This document shows positions 9,411 through 19,251 of a stretch of DNA of 64,000 nucleotides, in pieces. The notes beneath the pieces were generated by a model. It ran no database searches, had not been told where the DNA came from, and was given only the letters and a program-made list of their open reading frames with translations. The translations under genes and the position numbers were made by a program. Every line of letters starts with the position of its first letter. Within the stretch, counting starts at the first letter, position 1. This stretch comes from an uncultured Eubacteriales bacterium (GTDB lineage: Bacteria > Bacillota > Clostridia > Oscillospirales > Acutalibacteraceae), in assembly GCA_934486455.1 (NCBI GenBank), contig CAKSPR010000003.1, positions 1-64,000 of the forward strand. Reading direction: 5' to 3'.

Positions 9411-11069
9411 ATGATTAAAGATGAAATTATAAAGGGCGCCCAAAACGCCTCCCATCGCAGCCTTTACCACGCTTTGGGCCTTACGGCCGAAGAACTCGAC
9501 CGCCCCCTTATCGGGGTGGTCAGCTCCTACAACGAGATCGTCCCCGGCCACATGAATCTCGACAAAATAACCGAAGCCGTTAAAATGGGCGTGGCCTTAA
9601 ACGGCGGCACCCCCATAGTATTTCCGGCCATCGCCGTGTGCGACGGAATTGCAATGGGCCACGGGGGAATGAGATATTCTCTTGTTACCCGCGATCTTAT
9701 CGCCGACTCCACCGAGGCCATGGTGCGGGCCCACGGTTTCGACGGCCTTGTTATGATCCCCAACTGCGACAAAAATGTACCGGGACTGCTCATGGCCGCC
9801 GCAAGGCTCAATATTCCGACGGTTTTTGTGTCGGGCGGACCTATGCTTGCCGGAAAAATAGACGGAAAGAAAACCAGCCTTTCAAGTATGTTTGAAGCGG
9901 TCGGTTCCTTTATGGCGGGAAAGATCGACGAGCAAAAGCTTTGCGAATACGAATGTAAGGCCTGTCCCACCTGCGGCTCCTGCTCGGGAATGTATACGGC
10001 AAACTCCATGAACTGCCTGTGCGAGGCCATCGGTATGGCGCTGCCCGGCAACGGCACAATTCCCGCCGTTTATTCCCGCCGTTTAGAGCTTGCAAAGCAC
10101 GCGGGCATGGCGGCCGTCGACCTTGTTAAAAAGGACATAAAGCCTCGGGACATAATGACAGACAAGGCCTTTGAAAACGCCCTCTGCGCCGACATGGCCG
10201 TGGGCTGTTCGACAAACACCATGCTCCATCTTCCCGCCATCGCACGGGAATGCGGTATAAAGCTCGACCTTGAAAAGGCCAATGCCGTCAGCGAGAGAAC
10301 CCCCAACCTCTGCCACCTTGCCCCCGCAGGCCACACCTATATGGAGGATCTCGACGAGGCGGGCGGAATTCCCGCCGTGCTCAAGGAGCTTGAAAGGGGC
10401 GGTCTTTTAAAGGGCGCCTGTCTGACCGTTACCGGGAAAACCGTCAAGGAAAATCTTAAAGCTGCCGAAAACCTCGACAATGAAGTCATAAGACCCATAG
10501 AAAACCCCTTTTCCCCAACCGGCGGCATAGCCGTTTTAAAGGGAAATCTCGCCGAAAACGGCTGCGTTGTCAAGCGGTCGGCCGTGGCAAAGGAAATGCT
10601 CCGCCACAGCGGCAAAGCCAGAGTCTTTAACAGCGAGGAGGAGGCCATAAAGGTCATTTACGACGGAAAAATAGAGCCGGGCGATGTGGTGGTCATCCGT
10701 TACGAGGGTCCGTCGGGCGGCCCCGGCATGAGAGAAATGCTCTCTCCCACATCGGCAATTGCCGGAATGGGGCTTGACAAAACGGTGGCTCTCATAACCG
10801 ACGGAAGGTTTTCCGGTGCCACCCGAGGGGCAAGCATCGGCCACATTTCCCCCGAAGCGGCAAAGGGCGGCCTTATCGCCTATGTTCACGAGGGAGATAT
10901 AATAAACATCGACATTCCCGCCGGCACCATAACCCTCGAGGTAAAAAAAGAGGAAATAGAGCGGCGCAAAGAAACCGATAAAATTCTCGAAAAGCCTCAT
11001 CTTACAGGCTATCTCAAGCGCTACGCCGCCGCCGTAAGCTCGGCCGACGAGGGCGCCGTGCTTAAATGA
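9411..11069 (+). CDS. ilvD: Dihydroxy-acid dehydratase
   Basis: Iron-sulfur dehydratase that makes the 2-oxoacids preceding valine and isoleucine. The 552-residue length is normal. Cluster cysteines are seen in PNCDKNVPG and in [19 protein letters not shown], and the C-terminal GRFSGATRG segment is conserved. The ATG follows a GGTGA site. It is the last gene of the ilv operon. No leu or ilvA gene follows; instead a copy of the two-hairpin repeat begins about 50 bases downstream, with no clear rho-independent terminator. Confidence 0.97.
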   Translation: MIKDEIIKGAQNASHRSLYHALGLTAEELDRPLIGVVSSYNEIVPGHMNLDKITEAVKMGVALNGGTPIVFPAIAVCDGIAMGHGGMRYSLVTRDLIADSTEAMVRAHGFDGLVMIPNCDKNVPGLLMAAARLNIPTVFVSGGPMLAGKIDGKKTSLSSMFEAVGSFMAGKIDEQKLCEYECKACPTCGSCSGMYTANSMNCLCEAIGMALPGNGTIPAVYSRRLELAKHAGMAAVDLVKKDIKPRDIMTDKAFENALCADMAVGCSTNTMLHLPAIARECGIKLDLEKANAVSERTPNLCHLAPAGHTYMEDLDEAGGIPAVLKELERGGLLKGACLTVTGKTVKENLKAAENLDNEVIRPIENPFSPTGGIAVLKGNLAENGCVVKRSAVAKEMLRHSGKARVFNSEEEAIKVIYDGKIEPGDVVVIRYEGPSGGPGMREMLSPTSAIAGMGLDKTVALITDGRFSGATRGASIGHISPEAAKGGLIAYVHEGDIINIDIPAGTITLEVKKEEIERRKETDKILEKPHLTGYLKRYAAAVSSADEGAVLK

Positions 11070-11118
11070 GCAGATTAAGCCGCGGCACCCCTGCCAACAC
11101 ACAAGCCTAAAAGTATAA

Positions 11119-11193
11119 ACAAAGCCGTGGCGCCCCAAGGCACGGGAGCCGGCAAAACGCAAGTTTTGACTGAGGGGTAGTAAGGTTTATTGT
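11119..11193 (+). repeat. Two-hairpin intergenic repeat, copy 1
   Basis: Shares GCCGTGGCGCCCCAAGGCAC and TGAGGGGTAGTAAGG with the copies near 13.1, 18.4 and 27.2 kb. It folds as GGC-CCC/GGG-GCC followed by a CAAAAC-GCAA-GTTTTG arm. It lies between ilvD and the DUF815 gene. Confidence 0.8.
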
Positions 11194-11233
11194 AATGAAA
11201 AAACTTCTGTCAAAGAACTAACCCCCACAAAAA

Positions 11234-11249
11234 TGTTTCACGTGAAACA
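11234..11249. promoter_or_regulatory. parS site
   Basis: TGTTTCACGTGAAACA, an exact match to the Spo0J-binding parS consensus, 46 bases before the DUF815 gene start. Confidence 0.9.
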
Positions 11250-11295
11250 ATTGCAACCCCCGCAAAAACGCAACATTAAAAGGACGGTGAATAAA

Positions 11296-12516
11296 TTGAA
11301 GCCCGACTACGGTGAGCTTTTTAATCGGCTCTGCACTGTAACAATATTCCGCTCGGTAAAAAATTCCCCCATAATTTCAAAGCTTTCATCTCTCTTTAAC
11401 GCGCTTTTAACGCCGGGTGAAGATTCCGAAGTGCTCGGCGCCTACGCCGATTTTGTCTCCTCTCTTTATGACGGGGGCGGAGATCTCGGCAATTTCATCA
11501 AAGACGCCCTTTTAGAAAGCGAAAACATATACATTAAGCTTTGTGCAAAAAAGGAGCCTCTGCCCGATTTTATAAAAAAGAGCGCGGCGGCCGAGCTTGC
11601 TCTTTTTTCCGAGCTTTCCTCCCTTGATTCGGCATGCCTTAAAGCCTCCCTTAAAGCCGCTCTTAAAGAGCCGACCGACATTTTCCTTCCCGATTTTTCC
11701 TCAACCTTCTGCGATTTTTCCGCGCTCTATGCCGAGCGGGCAGAAAAAGCCAACCGCCTCGGTTACGGCATTTTTGCCAAACACGGCGCCTTTTATTTCG
11801 ACGGCCGAAGCCTTATACCCTACGATTTTGCCGACGACATTTCTCTAACCGACCTTTTCGGCTACGAGCGGCAAAGGGAACTGGTCAAAAAAAACACCGC
11901 CGCCCTGACAAAAGGACTTCCCGCGGGAAATCTCCTGCTTTGCGGCGACGCGGGAACAGGCAAATCCTCCACCGTAAAGGCGGTGGCAAACGCAGCTTTC
12001 GGCGAGGGCGTGCGCCTTGTGGAGCTTAAAAAGCATCAGCTTGAGCTTTTGCCGAGGCTTATGGAAATTCTGTCGAAAAATCCCCTTAACTTCATAATTT
12101 TTATCGACGACCTTTCCTTCAACAAAAACGACGACAGCTTCGGCGCTCTTAAAGCCGCTCTCGAAGGATCGGCCTCGGCAAAGGCGAAAAACGCCGTCAT
12201 ATATGCCACCAGCAACCGCCGCCACCTCATAAAAGAGAGCTTTTCCGACCGGGCGGGCGACGACATACACGCCGCTGATACCGCGGCCGAGCTTATGTCT
12301 CTTTCCCAGCGCTTTTCACTGAGCATTCTTTTTGAAAAGCCCTCAAAGCCGCTCTACCTCGACATTGTTTGCTCCCTTGCAAAAACGCAGGATATCCCCG
12401 TCACCGACACCCTTCTTTCAAGAGCCGAGCAATATGCCCTGAAAAAGGGCGGGCGATCGGCCCGTGCGGCAAGGCAGTTTATCGAGCTTATAAAAACCCT
12501 CGGCGAAGATTTTTAA
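11296..12516 (+). CDS. DUF815-type AAA+ ATPase
   Basis: Predicted cytoplasmic P-loop ATPase of the DUF815 family (about 406 residues); the cellular role is unknown to me. The C-terminal half has Walker A LCGDAGTGKSSTVKAV, Walker B FIIFIDDLSF and sensor-1-like IYATSNRRHL. The N-terminal half is helical and family-specific. The upstream ATG at 11233 falls inside a parS site and lacks a ribosome site, so I take TTG 11296 (AAAAGGA upstream); GTG 11287 is also possible. It is transcribed alone between repeat copy 1 and a bidirectional terminator. Confidence 0.88.
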   Translation: MKPDYGELFNRLCTVTIFRSVKNSPIISKLSSLFNALLTPGEDSEVLGAYADFVSSLYDGGGDLGNFIKDALLESENIYIKLCAKKEPLPDFIKKSAAAELALFSELSSLDSACLKASLKAALKEPTDIFLPDFSSTFCDFSALYAERAEKANRLGYGIFAKHGAFYFDGRSLIPYDFADDISLTDLFGYERQRELVKKNTAALTKGLPAGNLLLCGDAGTGKSSTVKAVANAAFGEGVRLVELKKHQLELLPRLMEILSKNPLNFIIFIDDLSFNKNDDSFGALKAALEGSASAKAKNAVIYATSNRRHLIKESFSDRAGDDIHAADTAAELMSLSQRFSLSILFEKPSKPLYLDIVCSLAKTQDIPVTDTLLSRAEQYALKKGGRSARAARQFIELIKTLGEDF

Positions 12517-12603
12517 ATCTTAATGAGCCGATCCGAAACCCGACATGCGACAATGCAGCAGCGCGGGCGGCTCGGTAAAGGCCTGTAAAAATTCACGACA
12601 AAA

Positions 12604-12648
12604 AAAGACCTGCGGGAAAAGACATCCGTCCGAATCCCGCAGGTCTTT
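12604..12648. terminator. Bidirectional terminator between convergent genes
   Basis: AAAGACCTGCGGG pairs perfectly with CCCGCAGGTCTTT (13 bp). A/T runs flank both sides, so it can serve both the DUF815 gene and the minus-strand microprotein gene. Confidence 0.88.
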
Positions 12649-12669
12649 ATTTTCAAGAAAACTCCGTGA

Positions 12670-12903
12670 TTATTCCTGCTCTGCTTCCTCTTCCGCTTCC
12701 TCGGCAACCTCTTCGGCCTGCTCGATGTCGTCGTGGTCGCAATAGCAGCAGTCGTCGTCACAGCAATCACAATCAAAGAAATCGTCAAAATCGTCTTCTC
12801 GGCGGTCGCGGCAGAACTTGGTCACGAAGTATGCAACCGTACCGGCGATGGCAATAATGGCGGTGGCAACGGCGATTCCCCAAAACAGTCTTTTTTCTAT
12901 CAT
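12670..12903 (-). CDS. Small membrane protein with Cys/Asp-rich tail
   Basis: A 77-residue protein that I do not recognise. One N-terminal membrane helix (about 7-28) is followed by a basic RDRR patch. A cluster of aspartates and seven cysteines, including DCDCCDDDCCYCDHDD, ends in a run rich in Glu and Ala. The cysteine/aspartate pattern could bind metal, but this is inference. It is well supported as a gene: an ACGGAGGT Shine-Dalgarno six bases before ATG, its own promoter (12940-12968) and a terminator. The tail is acidic and cytoplasmic or extracellular depending on orientation; the basic patch after the helix favours a cytoplasmic tail. Confidence 0.8.
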   Translation of the reverse strand: MIEKRLFWGIAVATAIIAIAGTVAYFVTKFCRDRREDDFDDFFDCDCCDDDCCYCDHDDIEQAEEVAEEAEEEAEQE

Positions 12904-12939
12904 AACAATACCTCCGTAAAGAAATTTTTATCTACCTTA

Positions 12940-12968
12940 AATATAACAAATACACAAAAAAATGTCAA
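12940..12968 (-). promoter_or_regulatory. Promoter of the Cys/Asp-rich microprotein
   Basis: On the minus strand TTGACA (12963-12968), 17 bases, TATATT (12940-12945). Confidence 0.85.
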
Positions 12969-13109
12969 GGGGATTAACAAAATGTTTTCATTCATCCAAC
13001 GCAGCTTCCCGACCGCCCCAACCCCACCGCACAGCGTCTCTTTTTCAATGCACAACGCCAAGATGCTCCGCTCGGCCGCAGCGCACCTTTTTCAACGAAC
13101 AAGTCTAAA

Positions 13110-13216
13110 ATCTAAACTATGCCGTGGCGCCCCAAGGCACGGGAGCCGGCTCGGCATCGCCGAGGCTGAGGGGTAGTAAGGTTTCCTGCAACAAAAAAGC
13201 TACCGTCAATGCACAT
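13110..13216 (+). repeat. Two-hairpin intergenic repeat, copy 2
   Basis: The same core as copy 1, but the second arm is CTCGGC-ATC-GCCGAG, so the sequence changed while the pairing was kept. With copy 3 it shares a 3' extension including TACCGTCAATGCACA. Confidence 0.85.
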
Positions 13217-13294
13217 ATCAAAAGTCATTAAAGTCATCTTTTTTCCCCTCCCCGCCGCCACCCTGAACAATTTTTTAACTTTTACCGATTCCCC

Positions 13295-13323
13295 TTGTAT
13301 TTTAGGGCAATATTTAGTATAAT
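13295..13323 (+). promoter_or_regulatory. Promoter of the M50-scpA-scpB-ytfJ run
   Basis: TTGTAT (13295-13300), 17 bases, TATAAT (13318-13323), giving a leader of about 160 bases before the M50 gene. Confidence 0.75.
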
Positions 13324-13488
13324 AAACTCTGTAATGCGGTGGATTTTACCCTTGCATTTTTAAATTGCAAAACCGATCCGCCGCGCCCTTCGGCAAAATT
13401 CTCCCTCTCCGCAGGGTCGGCGGTTTCACCCTTCTGATTATTTCCGCCCTTTTCGGCGGGCAACATATTTTTAAAAAAGGAAAAAGCT

Positions 13489-14196
13489 ATGGGACTTATT
13501 TCTATCATATCAAATTTTTTAAGAACAGGCACCTTCGACTTTTTAAGCGCCCTTGCCTATGTGCTTTCGGCGACGCTGGTCATTTTTCTTGTCACCCCTC
13601 TGCACGAATGTGCCCACGCCTTTGCCGCCTATAAGCTGGGCGATCCCACCGCAAAAAACATGGGCCGTCTTTCCCTAAACCCCTTCCGCCACATCGACTG
13701 GATAGGCGCCGCTCTCATTATGGCGGTAGGATTCGGCTGGGCAAGTCCCGTGCCGGTAAATTCCCGCAATTTTAAAAATCCAAAGGGCGGAATGGCTCTT
13801 ACCGCGCTTGCGGGGCCGGTGTCAAACATACTGGCCGCTTTTGTTTCGATTTTTCTTTTATACCTCACCACCTTTATTCAGTATTCTCTTGCGGCGGCGT
13901 CATCGGTCGCGGCTCTTTTTACGGTGCTTCGGCAGGTTTTCTTTTTCCTCGCCCGTATCAACATCTCGCTGGCGGTTTTCAATCTCATTCCCATCCCCCC
14001 GCTTGACGGCTCCCGCCTGCTGACCGCCCTTTTGCCCGACCGTATTTATTACAAGCTCATGGCCTACGAGCGATACATTTCCTTCCTTCTCATCGCCGTT
14101 GTGGTTTTCGGGCTGCTCGATTATCCCCTTTCATACCTTTCAACGGTTATTTTCAAAGGCCTTTCGGCCGTTGCGGCGCTGCCCTTCGGAGGTTAA
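13489..14196 (+). CDS. M50-family membrane metalloprotease (site-2 protease type)
   Basis: Polytopic membrane zinc protease, 235 residues, of the short M50/YwhC-like class found beside scpAB in many Firmicutes. The zinc motif HECAHA (about 41-46) lies in the first helices. NPFRHIDWIG follows, and the second-site motif NLIPIPPLDGSR (about 166-177) supplies the third ligand. Four to five membrane helices are evident. The ATG follows AAAAAGGAAAAAG. The substrate is unknown. The next gene, scpA, begins two bases after its stop, so the two are co-expressed. Confidence 0.92.
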   Translation: MGLISIISNFLRTGTFDFLSALAYVLSATLVIFLVTPLHECAHAFAAYKLGDPTAKNMGRLSLNPFRHIDWIGAALIMAVGFGWASPVPVNSRNFKNPKGGMALTALAGPVSNILAAFVSIFLLYLTTFIQYSLAAASSVAALFTVLRQVFFFLARINISLAVFNLIPIPPLDGSRLLTALLPDRIYYKLMAYERYISFLLIAVVVFGLLDYPLSYLSTVIFKGLSAVAALPFGG

Positions 14197-14197
14197 A

Positions 14198-14899
14198 ATG
14201 GACAAGCTTTCTTACAAGCTGGATGCCTTTGAAGGCCCTCTCGACCTGCTCCTTCATCTCATTGCCAAAAACAAGCTCAACATATACGACATCAACATCT
14301 GCGAGCTTGTAAAGCAATATCTCGACTGCATAAAACAAATGAAGGAACAGTCTATGGACATTTCCAGCGACTTTCTTGAAATGGCCTCCCGCCTTGTCTA
14401 CATCAAATCGGTCTCCCTGCTTCCCAAGGACGAGGACTCGGAGGATCTTAAGGACAAGCTGTCGGGCGAGCTTATCGAATACCGCACTGTAAAGCTCCTG
14501 TCTGCCGAGCTTTCCAAAATTGCCGACGGCTTCGGAAAATTCATCCGACAGCCCACAATGCCCTCGGTGGATCAGACCTACCTTCTCACCCACGACCGTC
14601 AGGTGCTTTCCCACTGGTATCTTGCGGCGGTGGGCAGAGGACAGCGGCGGCTTCCCCCTCCCGCAACCGCCTTCGAGCCGCTGGTCAAAAAACCTGTCAT
14701 ACCCGTTTCGGCTAAGATTGTTTATGTCATCCGCCGCCTTTTCAACGGGGTCAAGGTCAAATACAAAAGCATGTTCAGCAGCGTTAAGTCCAAATCCGAG
14801 GCGGTGGCCACCTTCCTCGCCATTCTCGAGCTTATCCGCGGAGGCAGAATAGCCATCGACCGAAACGACGATTTAAAAATGGTCGGAAAGGAAAAATAA
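14198..14899 (+). CDS. scpA: Segregation and condensation protein A (kleisin)
   Basis: Kleisin subunit of the SMC-ScpA-ScpB condensin, which compacts and resolves new origins. It has 233 residues. The N-terminal DAFEGPLDLLLHLIAKNKL motif is diagnostic, and the C-terminal winged helix carries FLAILELIRGG. The ATG at 14198 follows CGGAGG within the end of the M50 gene; an in-frame TTG at 14099 lies inside that gene and is rejected. Its stop overlaps the scpB start by one base. smc itself is not in the window. Confidence 0.95.
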   Translation: MDKLSYKLDAFEGPLDLLLHLIAKNKLNIYDINICELVKQYLDCIKQMKEQSMDISSDFLEMASRLVYIKSVSLLPKDEDSEDLKDKLSGELIEYRTVKLLSAELSKIADGFGKFIRQPTMPSVDQTYLLTHDRQVLSHWYLAAVGRGQRRLPPPATAFEPLVKKPVIPVSAKIVYVIRRLFNGVKVKYKSMFSSVKSKSEAVATFLAILELIRGGRIAIDRNDDLKMVGKEK

Positions 14900-15561
14900 T
14901 GGATCTTTCAAAATACATTCCCTCTCTTGAGGCCATACTTTTTGCGGGTGGAGAGCCGGTTCCCGCCTCCCGAATTGCCGCCGCGTTGGAGCTTTCGGAG
15001 CAAAATGTCGAAAAAACCGCCGTGCTTTTAGAACAAAAGCTAAGCTCTCCCGATAGCGGTATAGAGCTTTTAAAGCTTTCGGACGGGTATCAGCTTGCCA
15101 CAAAAAAGCAGTTTGAGGAGCCCATACGCACGGTTTTTGAGCTTCGCCGATCCACCCCTCTTTCTTCGGCTGCCTTTGAGGTGCTGGCCGTTGTGGCATA
15201 CAATCAGCCGGTGACAAAGGGCTATGTCGAGCAGGTGCGAGGGGTTGATTGCTCGGGAGTTATGTCGTCCCTTGTGCTAAAGGGGCTTATTGAGGAGTGC
15301 GGCCGTCTCGACCTTCCCGGCCGACCCATTCTTTACGGAACCACAGATACGTTTTTACGGTGCTTCGGCCTTTCCGAGCTTTCCGAGCTTCCCGCCCTTC
15401 CCGAGGAGGAGGCGGCCAAGAGCTTTGAAAATACAAGCGCCAAAACCACGGTAGAAGAACCTACTCTCGAAGACTTTGCAGGCGATCGGACAGCTTCCGA
15501 AAATGTTGATGCAACCGACATCGCCTCCGACGGCACCGATAACGACAATCCTGCCGACTAA
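14899..15561 (+). CDS. scpB: Segregation and condensation protein B
   Basis: Dimeric winged-helix partner of ScpA in the SMC complex. It has 220 residues with two winged-helix domains (about 5-160, including EAILFAGGEPV and FEVLAVVAYNQPVTKGYVEQVRG). The acidic low-complexity tail (about 165-220) is probably disordered. ATG overlaps the TAA of scpA (TAATG), which suggests coupled translation and fixed stoichiometry. Confidence 0.95.
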   Translation: MDLSKYIPSLEAILFAGGEPVPASRIAAALELSEQNVEKTAVLLEQKLSSPDSGIELLKLSDGYQLATKKQFEEPIRTVFELRRSTPLSSAAFEVLAVVAYNQPVTKGYVEQVRGVDCSGVMSSLVLKGLIEECGRLDLPGRPILYGTTDTFLRCFGLSELSELPALPEEEAAKSFENTSAKTTVEEPTLEDFAGDRTASENVDATDIASDGTDNDNPAD

Positions 15562-15670
15562 AGCGAGCCGCCCCGTTATCCGCCGTTTTCAATTCCCCGC
15601 CGGCATATCCCTTAACCGACCCCCGATACGAGATCTGTAAAACGAAATTTTCGAAAAAGGGTGAGTAAAT

Positions 15671-16183
15671 ATGAAACAAAACAAAAACCAAAACCGCTTC
15701 AACGGCAACTCTGCCCCCGCCGACAGCTCCTTTAACCCGACCGACGGCGCAAAGGGCGACTCCGCCGCAGGCTCTGCCCGCCAAAACGGGACAGCGGCCA
15801 AGGAACGCTCCACCAAAAGCAAGGTGGGCAGTATTCTCGACATAACCGTCGACAAAATGCGCGCCCTTGCCGACACGGGCCTTGTGGTGGGGGACAAGAT
15901 AGTTGTTTCCGACGACATTACCTTAATTCCCGTTTCCCGCGTTTCCTGCGGCTTTGCCTCGGGGGGAAGCGACCTTCCCACCGAAAAATCCCCCGCAGGT
16001 GTTTCCTTCGGCGGAGCGGGCGGAGGCGGACTGACCGTCACTCCCGTCTGCTTTGTGTGCATAAACAGGGGAGATGTCAGCATACTTAACCTGCCCTCGA
16101 CAACGCCCATGGGCGCGGCCGAGCGAGCCATAACAATGGCTCCCGAGCTTATTGAAACCATTAAGGACGCCTTTTCGAAATAG
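15671..16183 (+). CDS. ytfJ: Sporulation protein YtfJ/GerW
   Basis: GerW/YtfJ family, 170 residues. In Bacillus it is a forespore protein needed for germination linked to lytic enzymes. A disordered Asn/Ser-rich N terminus (1-55) precedes the conserved core KVGSILDITVDKMRALADTG, then VGDKI, a Gly-rich loop (GGAGGGG) and LTVTPVCFVCI. GGTGAG stands upstream of the ATG. The location just after scpB is conserved in Clostridia and supports the call. I could not confirm a forespore sigma-factor promoter. Confidence 0.9.
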   Translation: MKQNKNQNRFNGNSAPADSSFNPTDGAKGDSAAGSARQNGTAAKERSTKSKVGSILDITVDKMRALADTGLVVGDKIVVSDDITLIPVSRVSCGFASGGSDLPTEKSPAGVSFGGAGGGGLTVTPVCFVCINRGDVSILNLPSTTPMGAAERAITMAPELIETIKDAFSK

Positions 16184-16364
16184 CGCCCGTCCACCGACCC
16201 CGCAGCGGCAGCCCGCTTAAACCGTCGCCCGCCTGCCGGGGTTTCCCTTACGGCCTTTCGCCGACCCCCCGCCGGCTCGTTTGCCGACCTGCCGACGGTT
16301 AAGTGAAGCAGCCCCTGCCGAAGATCGGCCGAAATCCAATCATCCGAAAAAGGAAGAAGAAACT

Positions 16365-18173
16365 TTGAAAGTTCCACAGCAAAACATCAGAAATTTTTGT
16401 ATAATTGCCCACATCGACCACGGTAAATCCACCCTGGCCGACCGCATGCTCGAAATAACCGACACGGTGGCTCTGCGCGACATGGAGGATCAGCTGCTTG
16501 ACAGCATGGATCTCGAACGGGAGAGAGGCATTACCATAAAGGCGCACGCCGTCACCCTTTACTATAAGGCCGACGACGGACAAACCTACGAGCTTAATCT
16601 CATCGACACTCCCGGCCATGTCGACTTTAACTATGAGGTGTCCCGTTCCCTTGCCGCCTGCGAAGGGGCGGTGCTTGTGGTGGACGCCTCCCAGGGAATA
16701 GAGGCTCAGACCCTTGCCAACACCTATCTTGCCGCCGACCACGGTCTTGAAATTCTCCCGGTCATCAACAAAATTGACCTGCCCGCCGCCGACCCCGACA
16801 GGGTTGCGCACGAGATCGAGGACATAATCGGCATCGAAGGCATGTCGGCTCCCCGCATTTCGGCCAAGGCGGGTATAAACATAAAGGAAGTGCTCGAGCG
16901 CATCGTCACCGATTTCCCCGCTCCGAGCGGCGATTCCTCAGCTCCCTTAAAGGCATTGATTTTCGATTCCTACTATGACCCCTACAAGGGCGTTATAACA
17001 TATTTTCGTGTGGTCAGCGGCACCATAAAAAGCGGAATGTCCGTAAAAATGATGGCCACAGGCGCCGAATTCCAGGTGGTTGAGCTTGGGCGAAAGGGCG
17101 CAAGAAGCTTTATGCCCTGCGACGGACTTACGGCAGGCGAGGTCGGCTATTTTACCGCCTCAATAAAAACGGTCAGCGAGGCCAGAGTGGGCGACACCAT
17201 AACCGGAGTCGAGCGCCCGGCAGATAAGCCCCTTGAAGGCTATCGCGCCGTCAATCCCGTGGTTTTCTGCGGCGTTTACCCCGCCGACGGCGCCCAGTAT
17301 ACCGACCTTCGCGAGGCTCTCGAAAAGCTTCAGCTAAACGACGCCTCCCTGCATTTTGAGCCCGAAACCTCGGCGGCGCTCGGCTTTGGATTCCGCTGCG
17401 GATTCCTCGGACTTCTTCACATGGAGATAATTGAGGAACGGCTGGAGAGAGAATACAATCTCGATCTCATCACCACCGCCCCCAGCGTTGTTTACAAAAT
17501 CAATCTCACCGACGGAACCACAATTTCCATCGACAATCCCACCAATTATCCCGATCCCGCAACCATCGAATCGGCCGAGGAGCCGGTCTGCGACGTGCAT
17601 ATATTCAGCCCCACCGATTATGTCGGCGCGATCATGGATCTTTGCCAGGAACGGCGGGGAATTTTCAGCGACATGCAGTACCCCTCCACCAACCGCGTGG
17701 ACATTCACTACGAAATGCCCTTAAACGAAATCGTATATGACTTTTTCGACGCCTTAAAATCCCGCACAAAGGGCTACGCATCCTACGACTACGAGCCGAA
17801 ATGCTATATGCCCTCCAAGCTCGTCAAGCTCGATGTGCTGTTAAACGGCGAAATAGTCGACGCCCTGTCCTTTATCGTCCACGCCGACAACGCCTATAAG
17901 CGGGCGCGGCGAATTGCCGAAAAGCTTAAGGATAACATTCCCCGCCAGCTTTTCGAGGTGCCTGTTCAGGTGGCGGTGGGCGGAAAGGTCATCGCCCGAG
18001 AGACCATTCGCGCCATGCGAAAGGATGTGCTTGCAAAGTGCTACGGCGGCGACATCACCCGAAAGAAAAAGCTGCTTGAAAAGCAGAAGGAAGGCAAGAA
18101 GCGCATGCGAAGCCTCGGCTCGGTGGAGGTCCCCCAGGAAGCCTTTATGGCCGTCCTCAAGCTGGATGAATAA
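16365..18173 (+). CDS. lepA: Elongation factor 4 (LepA)
   Basis: Translational GTPase that acts on stalled or mistranslocated ribosomes. It has 602 residues, as usual. G1 is [10 protein letters not shown]3 DTPGH and G4 NKID; EF-G-like domains II, III and V follow, and the LepA-specific C-terminal domain ends near [21 protein letters not shown] take the TTG at 16365, eight bases after AAGGAAG; the upstream in-frame codons lie in a non-conserved stretch. The gap 16184-16364 shows no feature. A strong terminator follows. Confidence 0.96.
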   Translation: MKVPQQNIRNFCIIAHIDHGKSTLADRMLEITDTVALRDMEDQLLDSMDLERERGITIKAHAVTLYYKADDGQTYELNLIDTPGHVDFNYEVSRSLAACEGAVLVVDASQGIEAQTLANTYLAADHGLEILPVINKIDLPAADPDRVAHEIEDIIGIEGMSAPRISAKAGINIKEVLERIVTDFPAPSGDSSAPLKALIFDSYYDPYKGVITYFRVVSGTIKSGMSVKMMATGAEFQVVELGRKGARSFMPCDGLTAGEVGYFTASIKTVSEARVGDTITGVERPADKPLEGYRAVNPVVFCGVYPADGAQYTDLREALEKLQLNDASLHFEPETSAALGFGFRCGFLGLLHMEIIEERLEREYNLDLITTAPSVVYKINLTDGTTISIDNPTNYPDPATIESAEEPVCDVHIFSPTDYVGAIMDLCQERRGIFSDMQYPSTNRVDIHYEMPLNEIVYDFFDALKSRTKGYASYDYEPKCYMPSKLVKLDVLLNGEIVDALSFIVHADNAYKRARRIAEKLKDNIPRQLFEVPVQVAVGGKVIARETIRAMRKDVLAKCYGGDITRKKKLLEKQKEGKKRMRSLGSVEVPQEAFMAVLKLDE

Positions 18174-18271
18174 ACTCGGTATGCCCGCCAAATACTTTGC
18201 AAAATCCCCCAAGCCCTCACCTCATCGCGGGCAGACTTATTTTCTCTCCGCCCTCATAGATCAAAACATTA

Positions 18272-18310
18272 AACCACCGACCTTGACCGCAACCAAGGCC
18301 GGTGGTTTTT
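18272..18310 (+). terminator. Terminator of lepA
   Basis: AACCACCG-A-CCTTG pairs with CAAGG-C-CGGTGGTT around an 8-base loop and ends in six T residues. Confidence 0.88.
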
Positions 18311-18360
18311 TATACAAAAGTCTCAGCCGCACCACAGCGCTCCGTCATGCACAGAGCAAA

Positions 18361-18464
18361 AAGTTTAAACTATGTCGTGGCGCTCCTTGTCAGGGGAGCT
18401 GGCGCCGTAGGCGACTGAGGGGTAGTAAGGTTTCTTGCAACGAAAAATCTACCGTCAATGCACA
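18361..18464 (+). repeat. Two-hairpin intergenic repeat, copy 3
   Basis: Arm 1 is GCTCC-TTGTCAG-GGGAGC and arm 2 CGCC-GTA-GGCG, followed by ACTGAGGGGTAGTAAGG and the TACCGTCAATGCACA extension shared with copy 2. Confidence 0.85.
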
Positions 18465-18469
18465 CCGAA

Positions 18470-18507
18470 AAACCCGCCGACCTTCAATTCCGAAGGTCGG
18501 CGGGTTT
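18470..18507 (-). terminator. Terminator of rsmG
   Basis: AACCCGCCGACCTTC pairs perfectly with GAAGGTCGGCGGGTT (15 bp, 6-base loop). On the minus strand TTTTT follows. Confidence 0.85.
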
Positions 18508-18536
18508 CATGTTATTCAAACAATTTAGCTGTTCTT

Positions 18537-19250
18537 TCAAAGAGGTGCTTTTTTTATCTTTCCCGACTGGCGGGGATATTTTGCGGGGGTGGGGGAGATT
18601 TTTTCGATAACAACCACCTGTCGGGTGTTTTGATCCAAGGAAAATTCCTTTATGTCAAAAATTTTTCCGCCGAGAAGCTTTACCGCGTTTTCAGCCTGCT
18701 TTGCCTCGTCTCTTCCCGTGGGGCCTTTCATGGCCAAAAAGCTTCCGCCCTTTTTTACCAAGGGCAGGCAGTATTCGCAAAGCACATTAAGCCCCGCAAC
18801 CGCTCTGGCGGAGGCATAATCGAATTTTTCACGAAACTTGACCGCTCGTCCCAGCTCCTCGGCGCGGCCGTGTACCGTTTCAAAATTAAGGCCAAGCTCG
18901 CTTTTCACCGTTTCGAGAAAGGTCAGCCGCTTGTTTAAGCTGTCGATAAGGGTAAAATGCATGTCCGGCCGCATTACGGCAAGGGGAACCGACGGAAATC
19001 CCGCGCCCGTGCCCACATCGGCAAAGCTTGCCCCCTCCTTAAAATCCGCCGTGCGAAGCAGCGTCAGGCTGTCGGCAAAATGAAGCAGGGCAATGCCCTC
19101 GGGAGAGGTTATTGCGGTCAAATTCATCTTCTCGTTCCACTCGCACAAAAGACGGGCATAGATCTCAAACATTTCGAGCTGTCGGCCGTCTATTTCTATG
19201 CCGAGTTTTTCGGCCGACGACAAAAGCACAGGGCTGTCCATAAAATCCAT
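18537..19250 (-). CDS. rsmG: 16S rRNA (guanine-N7) methyltransferase RsmG
   Basis: SAM-dependent methyltransferase for G527 of 16S rRNA (E. coli numbering), 237 residues. The SAM motif FADVGTGAGFPSVPLAVMRP lies at about 75-94, and NLTAITSPEGIALLHFADSL precedes it. ATG follows AGGAGAT. Its start lies one base after the stop of the membrane protein gene upstream, so it is probably read from the same transcript as the HTH regulator. In many Firmicutes rsmG stands next to noc/parAB near dnaA; here it is separated from them. Confidence 0.95.
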   Translation of the reverse strand: MDFMDSPVLLSSAEKLGIEIDGRQLEMFEIYARLLCEWNEKMNLTAITSPEGIALLHFADSLTLLRTADFKEGASFADVGTGAGFPSVPLAVMRPDMHFTLIDSLNKRLTFLETVKSELGLNFETVHGRAEELGRAVKFREKFDYASARAVAGLNVLCEYCLPLVKKGGSFLAMKGPTGRDEAKQAENAVKLLGGKIFDIKEFSLDQNTRQVVVIEKISPTPAKYPRQSGKIKKAPL

Positions 19251-19251
19251 A

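Noticed and set aside
11233..11295. ATG start for the DUF815 gene at 11233
   Set aside because: The ATG is part of a parS site and has no Shine-Dalgarno; the TTG at 11296 has one.
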